A stretch of DNA of 64,000 bases, from the NCBI GenBank assembly GCA_958295845.1, contig OY282376.1, positions 2,927,022-2,991,021 of the forward strand, read 5' to 3'. Every line of letters begins with the position of its first letter. Positions within the stretch are counted from its first letter, which is position 1. Positions 43,841 to 51,427 of this stretch are shown piece by piece. The notes under the pieces were generated by a model. The model did no database searches. It worked only from the letters and a program-made list of their open reading frames with translations, and was not told the DNA's origin. Made by a program: the position numbers and the translations under genes. The DNA comes from Caldilineaceae bacterium (GTDB taxonomy: Bacteria; Chloroflexota; Anaerolineae; Caldilineales; Caldilineaceae).

Positions 43841-45232
43841 ATGAATATAATTGTCATCATTTCCGACACGTTCAGATACGACAACCTTTTCGATCGCGCG
43901 GCGGCGATGCCTGTACGCACTCCGCATCTCGACCGCTTTTCGGAGCGTTGCGTGAGCTTGTCGCGACTGTACACGGGGAGTTTTCCGACGATTCCGCATC
44001 GGACGGATTTCACGACTGGGCGAGTCGGGTGGCCGTGGTATCCCTGGCAGGACAGAAGGTTAAGCAGCGAAAACCATCTGCCGAGCATCCTCAGGGAAGC
44101 AGGTTACGTCAGCCAGCTTTTGGGTGACTGTCCGCACCTGGTGCGTGCGGCCTTCTTCGAGGGGTTCGACGGCGCGCACACGCTGCCAGGACAGGAGGGC
44201 AATACGTATTTCATCGGAATGAATCACCCTATCGAAGAGGCGATGGCCGACGAAAAGACGCGCAATATCGGCAACCATTTTCAAGGGCGCAATCTGATCG
44301 ACCTCCACACGTGGATAAACCGACGCTGGTACCGGGAGATCGACCGATTTGCGCCGCGTACTGCTGAGCTGGCGGTGGAGTGGCTGGAGGAGAACGATCA
44401 GCACAGCCCGTTTTTCCTGTGGGTAGATTTCTTTGACCCGCACGAACCCTGGGATCCGCCGGAGTACATGGTGCGCCGCTATGACCCCGACTACGATGGC
44501 CCGCCGATGCTGCATCCCAACTACGGCAAGGCGAGCGACTACACAGAGGCCGAATTGCGCAACCTGCGCGCGCATTACTGCGCGGAGGCGGAGCTGGTGG
44601 ACCGATGGGTGGGGCGCATCCTGACAAAGATTGATGACCTGGACCTCTGGCGCAACTCGATCGTGGTGTTTATGTCCGACCATGGATTCAGTCTTGGCGA
44701 ACATAACCGCACCGGGAAGTCGAACATCAGCAAGTTCGATGACCGTTTCTGGCCGCTGTATCCGGAGATCGTTCACATTCCCTTTTTGGTGGCGGCGCCG
44801 GGGTTGGCGGGAGGACGAACAGTCGATGCGCTGCTGCGCCCGGCGGATATTGCGCCGACGCTAATGGACCTGGCAGGCGTGAAAGTGGAGACGCCGGAGC
44901 CGATGCACGGTCAGTCGTTTGCGCCCCTTCTGCGAAGGGAAAGCAGTGTTTCCCCACACGATAGTGTCGTGTCGGCGACTTTCACGCGATTGGAAGACGG
45001 CGAGTTGGCGCCCAATCGGGTTACGCCGATGTTGTACACAGAGCGCTGGGCGTACGCGCCGGTTGGGTCAACAGGGGATCGGGAGCTCTATGATCTAGCG
45101 GCAGACCCACAGACGGAGACGAATCTGGCTGAAGATCAGGGGGACGTGGCGGACGACCTGCATGACGCGTTTATGCAAGAGCTCCGCAAGCTGGATGCGC
45201 CGAATGAGGCAGTAGAGGTATGGCAACGGTAG
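43841..45232 (+). CDS. Sulfatase-like alkaline-phosphatase-superfamily enzyme with Thr nucleophile
   Basis: A 463-residue protein with the sulfatase fold: metal site 'IIVIISDTFRYDN' (D9), and late metal pair 'VFMSDHGFSLGEHN'. Where S1 sulfatases have C/S-x-P-x-R-x(4)-T-G, this protein reads T50-I-P-H-R-T-D-F-T-T-G60, so the residue that would become formylglycine is Thr. Thr is the direct nucleophile in related phosphodiesterases, phosphopentomutase and LtaS-type transferases, so it may act on a phosphate ester rather than a sulfate. The frame extends upstream to 43712, but the ATG at 43841 has GAGGA and starts at the family N-terminus. It ends the system 1 cluster. Confidence 0.85.
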   Translation: MNIIVIISDTFRYDNLFDRAAAMPVRTPHLDRFSERCVSLSRLYTGSFPTIPHRTDFTTGRVGWPWYPWQDRRLSSENHLPSILREAGYVSQLLGDCPHLVRAAFFEGFDGAHTLPGQEGNTYFIGMNHPIEEAMADEKTRNIGNHFQGRNLIDLHTWINRRWYREIDRFAPRTAELAVEWLEENDQHSPFFLWVDFFDPHEPWDPPEYMVRRYDPDYDGPPMLHPNYGKASDYTEAELRNLRAHYCAEAELVDRWVGRILTKIDDLDLWRNSIVVFMSDHGFSLGEHNRTGKSNISKFDDRFWPLYPEIVHIPFLVAAPGLAGGRTVDALLRPADIAPTLMDLAGVKVETPEPMHGQSFAPLLRRESSVSPHDSVVSATFTRLEDGELAPNRVTPMLYTERWAYAPVGSTGDRELYDLAADPQTETNLAEDQGDVADDLHDAFMQELRKLDAPNEAVEVWQR

Positions 45233-45619
45233 GCATGCTGGGGCGAGGCGTGTGTTACAAGAAGTTCCGATCTGTCGCCGACCGGGTTACGCAGAAGGAT
45301 TCGCGATACACAACCCTTAGAATTTGGACATGACGGTAAATACCGGTTATTATCCTTGCGTTAGTGCGCAAGCCCCCTAAACGCGCGCCCGCGATGAACA
45401 GTCGTCGAAAGTAGGACCTATACTGGGAAGGCCGTTGTTTCCTGGCCGAATCTATTGTCGTGCCGTGTTTGGCCCTGGCGAAGAGGATCGGTTGTCTGGC
45501 CTTGGAGCCTTCGATAGGGTCAACTGAACTGTCATATAGTTCGGAGAGGTTGGGCTAAATGCTCCACACCACTCCATCCGTTTCAACCCATTTTCACATT
45601 TTCTAACATGGAGGAATGA
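45233..45619. other. Intergenic region before importer system 2
   Basis: About 390 bases with no supported gene. They contain a promoter and an overlapping inverted repeat (45324-45372). Confidence 0.55.
45324..45372 (+). promoter_or_regulatory. Promoter and possible operator of importer system 2
   Basis: TTGGAC (45324-45329), 18-base spacer, TATTAT (45348-45353). Immediately downstream, spanning the expected start point, lies a perfect inverted repeat CTTGCG-ttagtg-CGCAAG (45355-45372), well placed for a repressor. The leader to the ATG at 45620 would be about 260 bases. Confidence 0.45.
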
Positions 45620-46984
45620 ATGGACACACAGAAGATGCTTTCGCGTCGTCGCTTCCTGCAGGTTTCCGGCTTGGCAACAAGCGCGGCCCTGCTTGCTGCG
45701 TGCCCTGCGCCCGCGGCTGCCCCGGCTGACACCGGCGGAGATGGCGATGCAATGATGGAAACCAAGAAGCTGGAAGCCTGGTCACGCATGACCGACCTGG
45801 CGCAGGAGTCGATTAAGGAAATTATCGACATCTACAACGAGCAGAACACGATGGGCGTGGAGCTTGAGTTTGTCTATATCGCCCAGACGCAGGGCAGCCA
45901 GGCAGATGAGAAGCTGCTGACGGCCGTTGCGGGCGGCACGCCTCCGGCGCTTCACTATGCGGACCGCTTCACGGTTCCGCAGTTCGCCCACGAGGGTTTC
46001 TTCACTGACATCACGGACTTCGCCGAAGCCGCCGGTGTCACCAAAGAGCTTTACTTTGACTTTGCCTGGGACGAGACGGTTTACAAGGGCGGCATTTACG
46101 CGCTTTCGTTCGACACCGACACTCGCGCCCTGTGGTACAACATGGACATCATGGACGAGGCAGGTGTCGATTCCTCTTCACCGCCCACCAACCTGGAAGA
46201 GCTGATGGCAGTCACCGAGGCGCTGACGGTACGCGACGATACGGGCGCTATCACCCGCTACGGCTTTAACCCGATTTACGACCAGGCCTGGCTCTATACG
46301 TGGGGCTTCGGGTTTGGCGGTTCGTTCCAGGACGACGATCGCCGCATCACGTTCGCCCATCCTCAGAACATTGAGGCGATGCAGTTTGTCAAGTCCTTCA
46401 TCGATGAGATCGGCGTCGAGGACATTGACGCCATGCTGGCAGCCTGCGCCGGCGGCAACTGCCGCGGCGAGAACGACTACTTCTGGACCGGGCAGAGTGC
46501 AATGACCTGCAGCGGCAACTGGAAGGTTGCGCAGCATCATCGCTACAAGCCGGACACCAACTACGGTGTCGTGCCGATGCCGGGTCCGGACGGCCCCGCC
46601 CCGGGTGCCAGCTGGGCAGGAGGTTGGAGCTGGGCAGTGCCTTTTGGCTATGACGACGTGGAGGCAGCGTTTGATGCCTGCTTCTACCTCTGTGGCCCTG
46701 AAGGCCAGCTCAAGTACAACAAGGACACGTTCCACATTCCGACGATCAAGTCGGCTGCTGAGGATCCATTCTTCAGCGAAGACCCGCTGCACGCGGTCTT
46801 CATGGAACTGTTGCCGGTATCGCACGCCCGCCCGCCGATTCCGTTGGGCTCGAAGCTGTGGGACCTGCAGGTCAAGGCCTTCCGCGATGAGATTCCGCAC
46901 GGTCTGAAGACGCCGGAAGAGGCGCTGACGGACATCGATGAAGAGATCAATGCTGGTCTCGAAGAGATCGGATTCTTCAGCTAG
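45620..46984 (+). CDS. ABC importer substrate-binding lipoprotein (sugar type), system 2
   Basis: A 454-residue family 1 solute-binding protein. Twin-arginine motif 'SRRRFLQVSG' (residues 8-17) is followed by a lipobox ending at C28 ('LLAAC'). The mature protein has the usual 'LLTAVAGGTPPALHYADRF' and 'YALSFDTDTRALWYNMDIM' segments. An internal cysteine-containing loop ('AACAGGNCRGEN', about residues 274-285) could form a disulfide. GGAGGA precedes the ATG. It is only distantly related to the system 1 binding protein, so the two importers probably take different ligands. Confidence 0.93.
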   Translation: MDTQKMLSRRRFLQVSGLATSAALLAACPAPAAAPADTGGDGDAMMETKKLEAWSRMTDLAQESIKEIIDIYNEQNTMGVELEFVYIAQTQGSQADEKLLTAVAGGTPPALHYADRFTVPQFAHEGFFTDITDFAEAAGVTKELYFDFAWDETVYKGGIYALSFDTDTRALWYNMDIMDEAGVDSSSPPTNLEELMAVTEALTVRDDTGAITRYGFNPIYDQAWLYTWGFGFGGSFQDDDRRITFAHPQNIEAMQFVKSFIDEIGVEDIDAMLAACAGGNCRGENDYFWTGQSAMTCSGNWKVAQHHRYKPDTNYGVVPMPGPDGPAPGASWAGGWSWAVPFGYDDVEAAFDACFYLCGPEGQLKYNKDTFHIPTIKSAAEDPFFSEDPLHAVFMELLPVSHARPPIPLGSKLWDLQVKAFRDEIPHGLKTPEEALTDIDEEINAGLEEIGFFS

Positions 46985-47087
46985 GTGGACGCAACTGGCT
47001 CTGATGGCGTTTTGTCGCTAGTCCTGAATTGGATTGGCGTTCAGAGCAGGTTGGCTGACCAGACAGAAAGAAAAGCTGTAAGGGAAG

Positions 47088-47113
47088 GTAGCGGCTCTTT
47101 TGAGCCGCTACCT
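47088..47113 (+). terminator. Perfect 11-bp hairpin between binding-protein and permease genes
   Basis: GGTAGCGGCTC and GAGCCGCTACC are exactly complementary around a TTTT loop. The sequence after it (TGACTTATTCC) lacks a U-tract, so it is more likely a partial terminator or 3' mRNA-stabilising stem. This placement would let the binding protein be made in excess over its permeases, as in maltose-type operons. Confidence 0.6.
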
Positions 47114-47161
47114 GACTTATTCCTCAGGTAGGCGGTTCAGGACGCGCCAAAGAAATCCAAT

Positions 47162-48097
47162 ATGGCTACCACAGTTGTAACCGAGGGCTTGCAGCGCCGG
47201 CGTTTATCTCAGGGCACGCGGCACACGATCAATGGGCTGTTGTTTGCTTCGCCCTGGATTTTCGGCTTGCTCGCCTTTTGGATCTATCCTACGTTGGCGT
47301 CGGCGTACTACAGTTTTACGAAGTACAACGGGGTCAGGGACCCGGTATGGACTGGTATCGCTAACTACGTAGAACTGTTTACCAGCGACGGAGAGTTTTT
47401 GGACGCCGTCTACAACACAGTTTATTTCGCAGTTGTTTCGATTCCGCTGGCCATCATATTTGCATTTGGCCTGGCGCTGATGCTGAATGCCAAGATTAGG
47501 GCCCAGGTGGTATATCGCACCATCTACTTTTTGCCCACGCTTGTGCCGGAGGTGGCGCTTGCCTTGGTTTGGGTCTTTATCTTTACTCCACACAGCGGCC
47601 TGATTGCTGCACCTTTTCGAGCCTTTGGCTCCCGTGGACCTTGCTGGCTTACCTGCGCGGAGTGGGCGCGGCCAACACTTGTGCTGCTGGCGCTTTGGAT
47701 CATTGGTCAGCAGATCATCTTGTATCTGGCCGGCTTGCAGGATGTCCCACAGGATCTTTACGATGCGGCGGATGTAGACGGCGCGAATTTTTTCACCAAG
47801 TTCCTCAACGTAACCGTTCCCATATTGACCCCAGTGATTTTTTTCCATCTTGTCACTTCAGTTATCGGGGCACTTAACTTCTTTGCCATCCCCTATATCA
47901 TGACGGGAGGTACCGGCTTTCCAGCCAATTCAACACTCTTCTACTCAATTTATCTCTACAAGAATGCGTTCCACTATTTGGAGATGGGCTATGCTTCGGC
48001 GATGGCATGGCTGCTATTCATGTTTACCTTGTTCGTGACATTATTCATATGGCGGTCGGCACGATGGTGGGTATTCTACGCCGGAGGCGAAGAGTAA
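47162..48097 (+). CDS. ABC sugar-importer permease (MalF-like), system 2
   Basis: A 311-residue permease with six helices. The EAA loop is 'QDLYDAADVDGANFFTKFLNVTVPILTP' (about residues 197-224) and helix 1 is 'LLFASPWIFGLLAFWIYPTLASAYYSF'. A periplasmic segment (about residues 145-170) has two Cys ('PCWLTCAEW'), unusual in this family. There is no clear Shine-Dalgarno before the ATG. It is followed after one base by the partner permease. Confidence 0.92.
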   Translation: MATTVVTEGLQRRRLSQGTRHTINGLLFASPWIFGLLAFWIYPTLASAYYSFTKYNGVRDPVWTGIANYVELFTSDGEFLDAVYNTVYFAVVSIPLAIIFAFGLALMLNAKIRAQVVYRTIYFLPTLVPEVALALVWVFIFTPHSGLIAAPFRAFGSRGPCWLTCAEWARPTLVLLALWIIGQQIILYLAGLQDVPQDLYDAADVDGANFFTKFLNVTVPILTPVIFFHLVTSVIGALNFFAIPYIMTGGTGFPANSTLFYSIYLYKNAFHYLEMGYASAMAWLLFMFTLFVTLFIWRSARWWVFYAGGEE

Positions 48098-48098
48098 T

Positions 48099-48995
48099 AT
48101 GGCGGTAGAAAGCAGACAACTTCCCCCTACTTTAGCCGACGGCCAATCCAAGCGCCTCTTAATCAAGCGCGTTAAGGGCGCGGTGCGCAGCGTCCTCATC
48201 CATGCAGGACTGATTCCGGCAGCATTCATATTCCTGCTGCCATTTATGTGGATGTTGTCGACGTCTCTAAAGCCGGATGTTCAGTTTTACTCCTACCCTC
48301 CGGTCCTGATTCCGAGTCCGCTGCAGTGGTCCAACTTTCCTGATGCGGTAACCTACATTACCTTTTTCCTCTACATGAGGAATACGCTTACGATCGCGGT
48401 TCTCGCCACCGTAGGTGTACTACTCTCGTCTTCCCTGGTCGCGTACAGTCTTGCGCGCATTCCCTGGGCTGGTCGTCACATACTGTTTATCCTCACGTTG
48501 GCGACACTGATGTTGCCCTTCCAGGTCACGATGATCCCGCTGTTCATCGTTTTCAAGAATTTCGGCTGGGTGAACTCCTGGTTGCCCCTGATTGTGCCCC
48601 ACTGGTTTGGCGGCGCGTTGTATATCTTTCTCTTGCGACAGTTCTTTATGACGATTCCGATGGAGTTGTCGGAAGCGGCCCGTATTGATGGCGCGAGTGA
48701 GTTCAAGATTTACTACTCGATTCTTCTGCCTCTGTCCAAACCTGCTCTGGCAACGGTGGCAATCTTTGAGTTTATTGCTCGCTGGCGCGACTACATTGGG
48801 CCCCTGATTTACCTGAGCGATCAGGAGTTGTACACGTTGTCGCTGGGCATTTACGAGTATCAATCCCAATATGGCGCTGAGTGGGGCCTGCTGATGGCCG
48901 CTTCAGTGATGATCACTTTACCGATCATTCTGCTTTTCTTCTTCCTGCAGAAGATATTTGTGCAAGGCATTGCCTTGACCGGTATCAAGGGTTGA
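48099..48995 (+). CDS. ABC sugar-importer permease (MalG-like), system 2
   Basis: A 298-residue permease with the EAA loop 'MELSEAARIDGASEFKIYYSILLPLSKPAL' (about residues 188-217) and the family ending 'LQKIFVQGIALTGIKG'. The N-terminal ~30 residues are a basic cytoplasmic leader. It starts one base after the preceding stop, so translation is coupled. As with system 1, no ATPase gene follows. Confidence 0.93.
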   Translation: MAVESRQLPPTLADGQSKRLLIKRVKGAVRSVLIHAGLIPAAFIFLLPFMWMLSTSLKPDVQFYSYPPVLIPSPLQWSNFPDAVTYITFFLYMRNTLTIAVLATVGVLLSSSLVAYSLARIPWAGRHILFILTLATLMLPFQVTMIPLFIVFKNFGWVNSWLPLIVPHWFGGALYIFLLRQFFMTIPMELSEAARIDGASEFKIYYSILLPLSKPALATVAIFEFIARWRDYIGPLIYLSDQELYTLSLGIYEYQSQYGAEWGLLMAASVMITLPIILLFFFLQKIFVQGIALTGIKG

Positions 48996-49136
48996 GCCGG
49001 TTATTCGGTCGGCAATCGGCAGCATTTTCCTCACCATTCTACTGCGTTTGAACGCAAGCGTTAGCTAGCTCTTGCAGAGAGTTTCACCCTCCATTTGCCC
49101 GTTGACAGCAAATCCAACAGCTGCGAGAATTCCTTC

Positions 49137-50423
49137 ATGCCCATACGATTGGCTCTAATCGGCTGCGGCAGGATTTCGCGTCGCCATGTGCTGGCGATGC
49201 AGGACCTGCAAAAACGGGGACGCGGTGACTTCGTCGTGCGTGCGGTCTGCGATGCCAACGAGCAGGCGGCTATTGAGCGGGCCGACATGTTTGAGGAGTT
49301 GCTCGGCCAGCGGCCTGCGGTCTACGCATCGCATCTGGACCTGCTTGCCGAGGCGCAGGTTGATGCGGTAGACCTGTGCCTGCCGCACGGATTCCACCAC
49401 GGGATTGCCGTGGACTGTATGGAAGCCGGGTTGCATGTGCTTTGCGAAAAGCCGCTGGGCATCACGATCAAGGCTTGCCGCGTGATGATCGAGGCTGCTG
49501 AGAGAACCGGAAGGGTCCTGTCGACGGCCGCGCCGCACCGCCGTCAGCCGGGCCAGAGGACGGCGAAGTGGGTATTCGATGAGTCCGGGCTGATGGGCAC
49601 GCCGCTGAGTTTCTTTCATCAGTTTCGTTCCGCGGCCGTTCTGCCGGGTGCGCCGGGAGAGGGATCGAACCAGCCGAATCCTTCGCAGCTTTGGGGGCAG
49701 TCCGGCGGGGCCAACGAGCCGATGCCGGCGCACAGGCGCTGGCGCAGGGACAAGCTGATGTCAGGTGGGGGGCCGGTTCTCGACAGTGGATTTCATTACT
49801 GTGATTCGCTGCGCTACTTCTTTGGCGAGGTGGATAAGGTTTACGCCGTGCTGAAGTCGGTGAAGTCGGGAACACCGGATGCTTTTGGCGACGCGCCGGA
49901 GGATACCGTTTTCGTTACCTTTACCTTCAAGAGCGGCGTCACTGGAAGTTGGGCGTGGAGCCTGGCTGCCCCTGGCGAAGAGGCCTACGATGTGACCTTT
50001 TACGGCAGCCAAGGTTCGTTGCGTGACACGACGGCGGCCCCCTTTTCTATCTTCCACCTATTCCAGCGCACACCGCAGAAGCTGGAAACGGCCCGATATG
50101 AGGGGTCCGACGGTACTGTTTATGACATGCAGGAACTGGAGGCGAAGCACCGTGCGTCGCTGTCGATGGAAGAGGAGGAGTTCCTGTACCCTGGTGGGGC
50201 CACTGATGGTTTCTCAATAGAAATCTGGGAGTTCCTGGAGATTTTGCGGGGTAACAGGGCAGCGCCGGAGATCGACGGCTGGGAGGGTATGCGCTCGCTG
50301 GCGTTGGGTGATGCCATTTACGAGTCGGGGCTGACGGGCGATGTCGTGCGGGTTGATGACGTTTTGAATGGGACGCGCTCCGTTTTTCAGGACCCGATCG
50401 ATGAACACTGGGGCTTGTCGTAG
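49137..50423 (+). CDS. Gfo/Idh/MocA-family oxidoreductase
   Basis: A 428-residue NAD(P)-dependent dehydrogenase. The N-terminal Rossmann motif is 'LALIGCGRISRRHVLAM' (about residues 4-20), and the family hallmark 'HVLCEKPLGIT' (Lys of EKP, about 105) is present. The second domain has 'GGPVLDSGFHYCDSLRYFFGEVDKVYA', in which His and Asp lie where the substrate is normally held. Members oxidise sugars, inositols or their amino forms. The frame opens to 49095, but the ATG at 49137 gives the normal start. It is the first of a three-gene run with PhyH and ALDH. Confidence 0.92.
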   Translation: MPIRLALIGCGRISRRHVLAMQDLQKRGRGDFVVRAVCDANEQAAIERADMFEELLGQRPAVYASHLDLLAEAQVDAVDLCLPHGFHHGIAVDCMEAGLHVLCEKPLGITIKACRVMIEAAERTGRVLSTAAPHRRQPGQRTAKWVFDESGLMGTPLSFFHQFRSAAVLPGAPGEGSNQPNPSQLWGQSGGANEPMPAHRRWRRDKLMSGGGPVLDSGFHYCDSLRYFFGEVDKVYAVLKSVKSGTPDAFGDAPEDTVFVTFTFKSGVTGSWAWSLAAPGEEAYDVTFYGSQGSLRDTTAAPFSIFHLFQRTPQKLETARYEGSDGTVYDMQELEAKHRASLSMEEEEFLYPGGATDGFSIEIWEFLEILRGNRAAPEIDGWEGMRSLALGDAIYESGLTGDVVRVDDVLNGTRSVFQDPIDEHWGLS

Positions 50424-50456
50424 TTGGGACAGGCCATGAATGACAGGAGGGAATCC

Positions 50457-51395
50457 ATGTCTACCGGCATGAGCCAGCAGCAGAGGGCGGACTTTGACGA
50501 AAAGGGGTTCATCGTCCTTGAGGATTTTCTGGCCAAGGATGAGTTGAGCAGGTTGTTGGCGGCCATCGACGAAGTCGCAAAGGAGGTCAGGAAGGTCCAG
50601 GGGCTGGGACAGGGCGACCCATTCGCCATCCGCAATGCGCTTTCTCGCCATGAGGCATTTCTCGACCTCATCGATCACCCGCGTATGTTGCCCTTGGTGG
50701 TAGACGCCATCGGTTGGAACATCCAGATTCGGACGACACACCTGGACTACAGGCCGCCATACCCTGAGACAGTTCAACCGGGCACACTTGGGGTTGGCGA
50801 CGGGGCCGACGGGGAGGCCGGCTACCGTAATCTGTCCTGGCACCCTGATCTGGCCAGCGACACCCTCTTCATGGGGCCGTCGCTCGACGGTCGGCTGCCT
50901 TTTATGGAACTCAAGGTCTTCTATGTGCTTTCGGACTTGAGTGAATCGCAGAGCGGGAACCTGTGGATGGTTCCGGGCAGCCATCTGCGTTCGCCGAATG
51001 AGCTGCGGGAGAATGGCAGGCAGGTTGACCCGAGTGAGGCGATGGAACTGCGATTAAAGCCCGGCGCGGCGGTCCTGTGGCGGACGGCTGTGTGGCACTG
51101 TGTTGGCCCGAATCTTTCTGACCTGACGCGCAAGATAATGCATGTGGGATACCATTACCGCTGGCTGCGCCCTACTGACTACATCAGCCAGGACGCGGCA
51201 CTCGTAGAGCGGAGTTCACCGGTTCGAAAGCAGCTGTTGGGCGCGCTTGCCAGCGGCGGCGACCCGCTGGGGGGAGAGTCGGCCTACCATCCGTCCTCGC
51301 AGTACTGGCTGACGAAGAACGATGAGGATGTTCCTTTACGGGCTTGGGCGGCAGAACGAGGTGTGGGGCGGGAAGGTTATTTCACTGCTCTATGA
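50457..51395 (+). CDS. Phytanoyl-CoA dioxygenase (PhyH) family protein, second copy
   Basis: A 312-residue Fe(II)/2-oxoglutarate dioxygenase-fold protein. Metal ligands are H129 and D131 in 'LSWHPDLASDT' and a distal His at about 214 ('TAVWHCVGPN'). The start is the ATG at 50457 with AGGAGGG about five bases upstream; earlier in-frame starts lack a ribosome site. It differs greatly from the PhyH protein at 33328, including a Gly/Asp-rich loop before the metal site, so it probably has a different substrate. It lies 33 bases after the dehydrogenase. Confidence 0.9.
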   Translation: MSTGMSQQQRADFDEKGFIVLEDFLAKDELSRLLAAIDEVAKEVRKVQGLGQGDPFAIRNALSRHEAFLDLIDHPRMLPLVVDAIGWNIQIRTTHLDYRPPYPETVQPGTLGVGDGADGEAGYRNLSWHPDLASDTLFMGPSLDGRLPFMELKVFYVLSDLSESQSGNLWMVPGSHLRSPNELRENGRQVDPSEAMELRLKPGAAVLWRTAVWHCVGPNLSDLTRKIMHVGYHYRWLRPTDYISQDAALVERSSPVRKQLLGALASGGDPLGGESAYHPSSQYWLTKNDEDVPLRAWAAERGVGREGYFTAL

Positions 51396-51427
51396 GCGGT
51401 TGAAGGCTACTAGAACTATTACATGCT

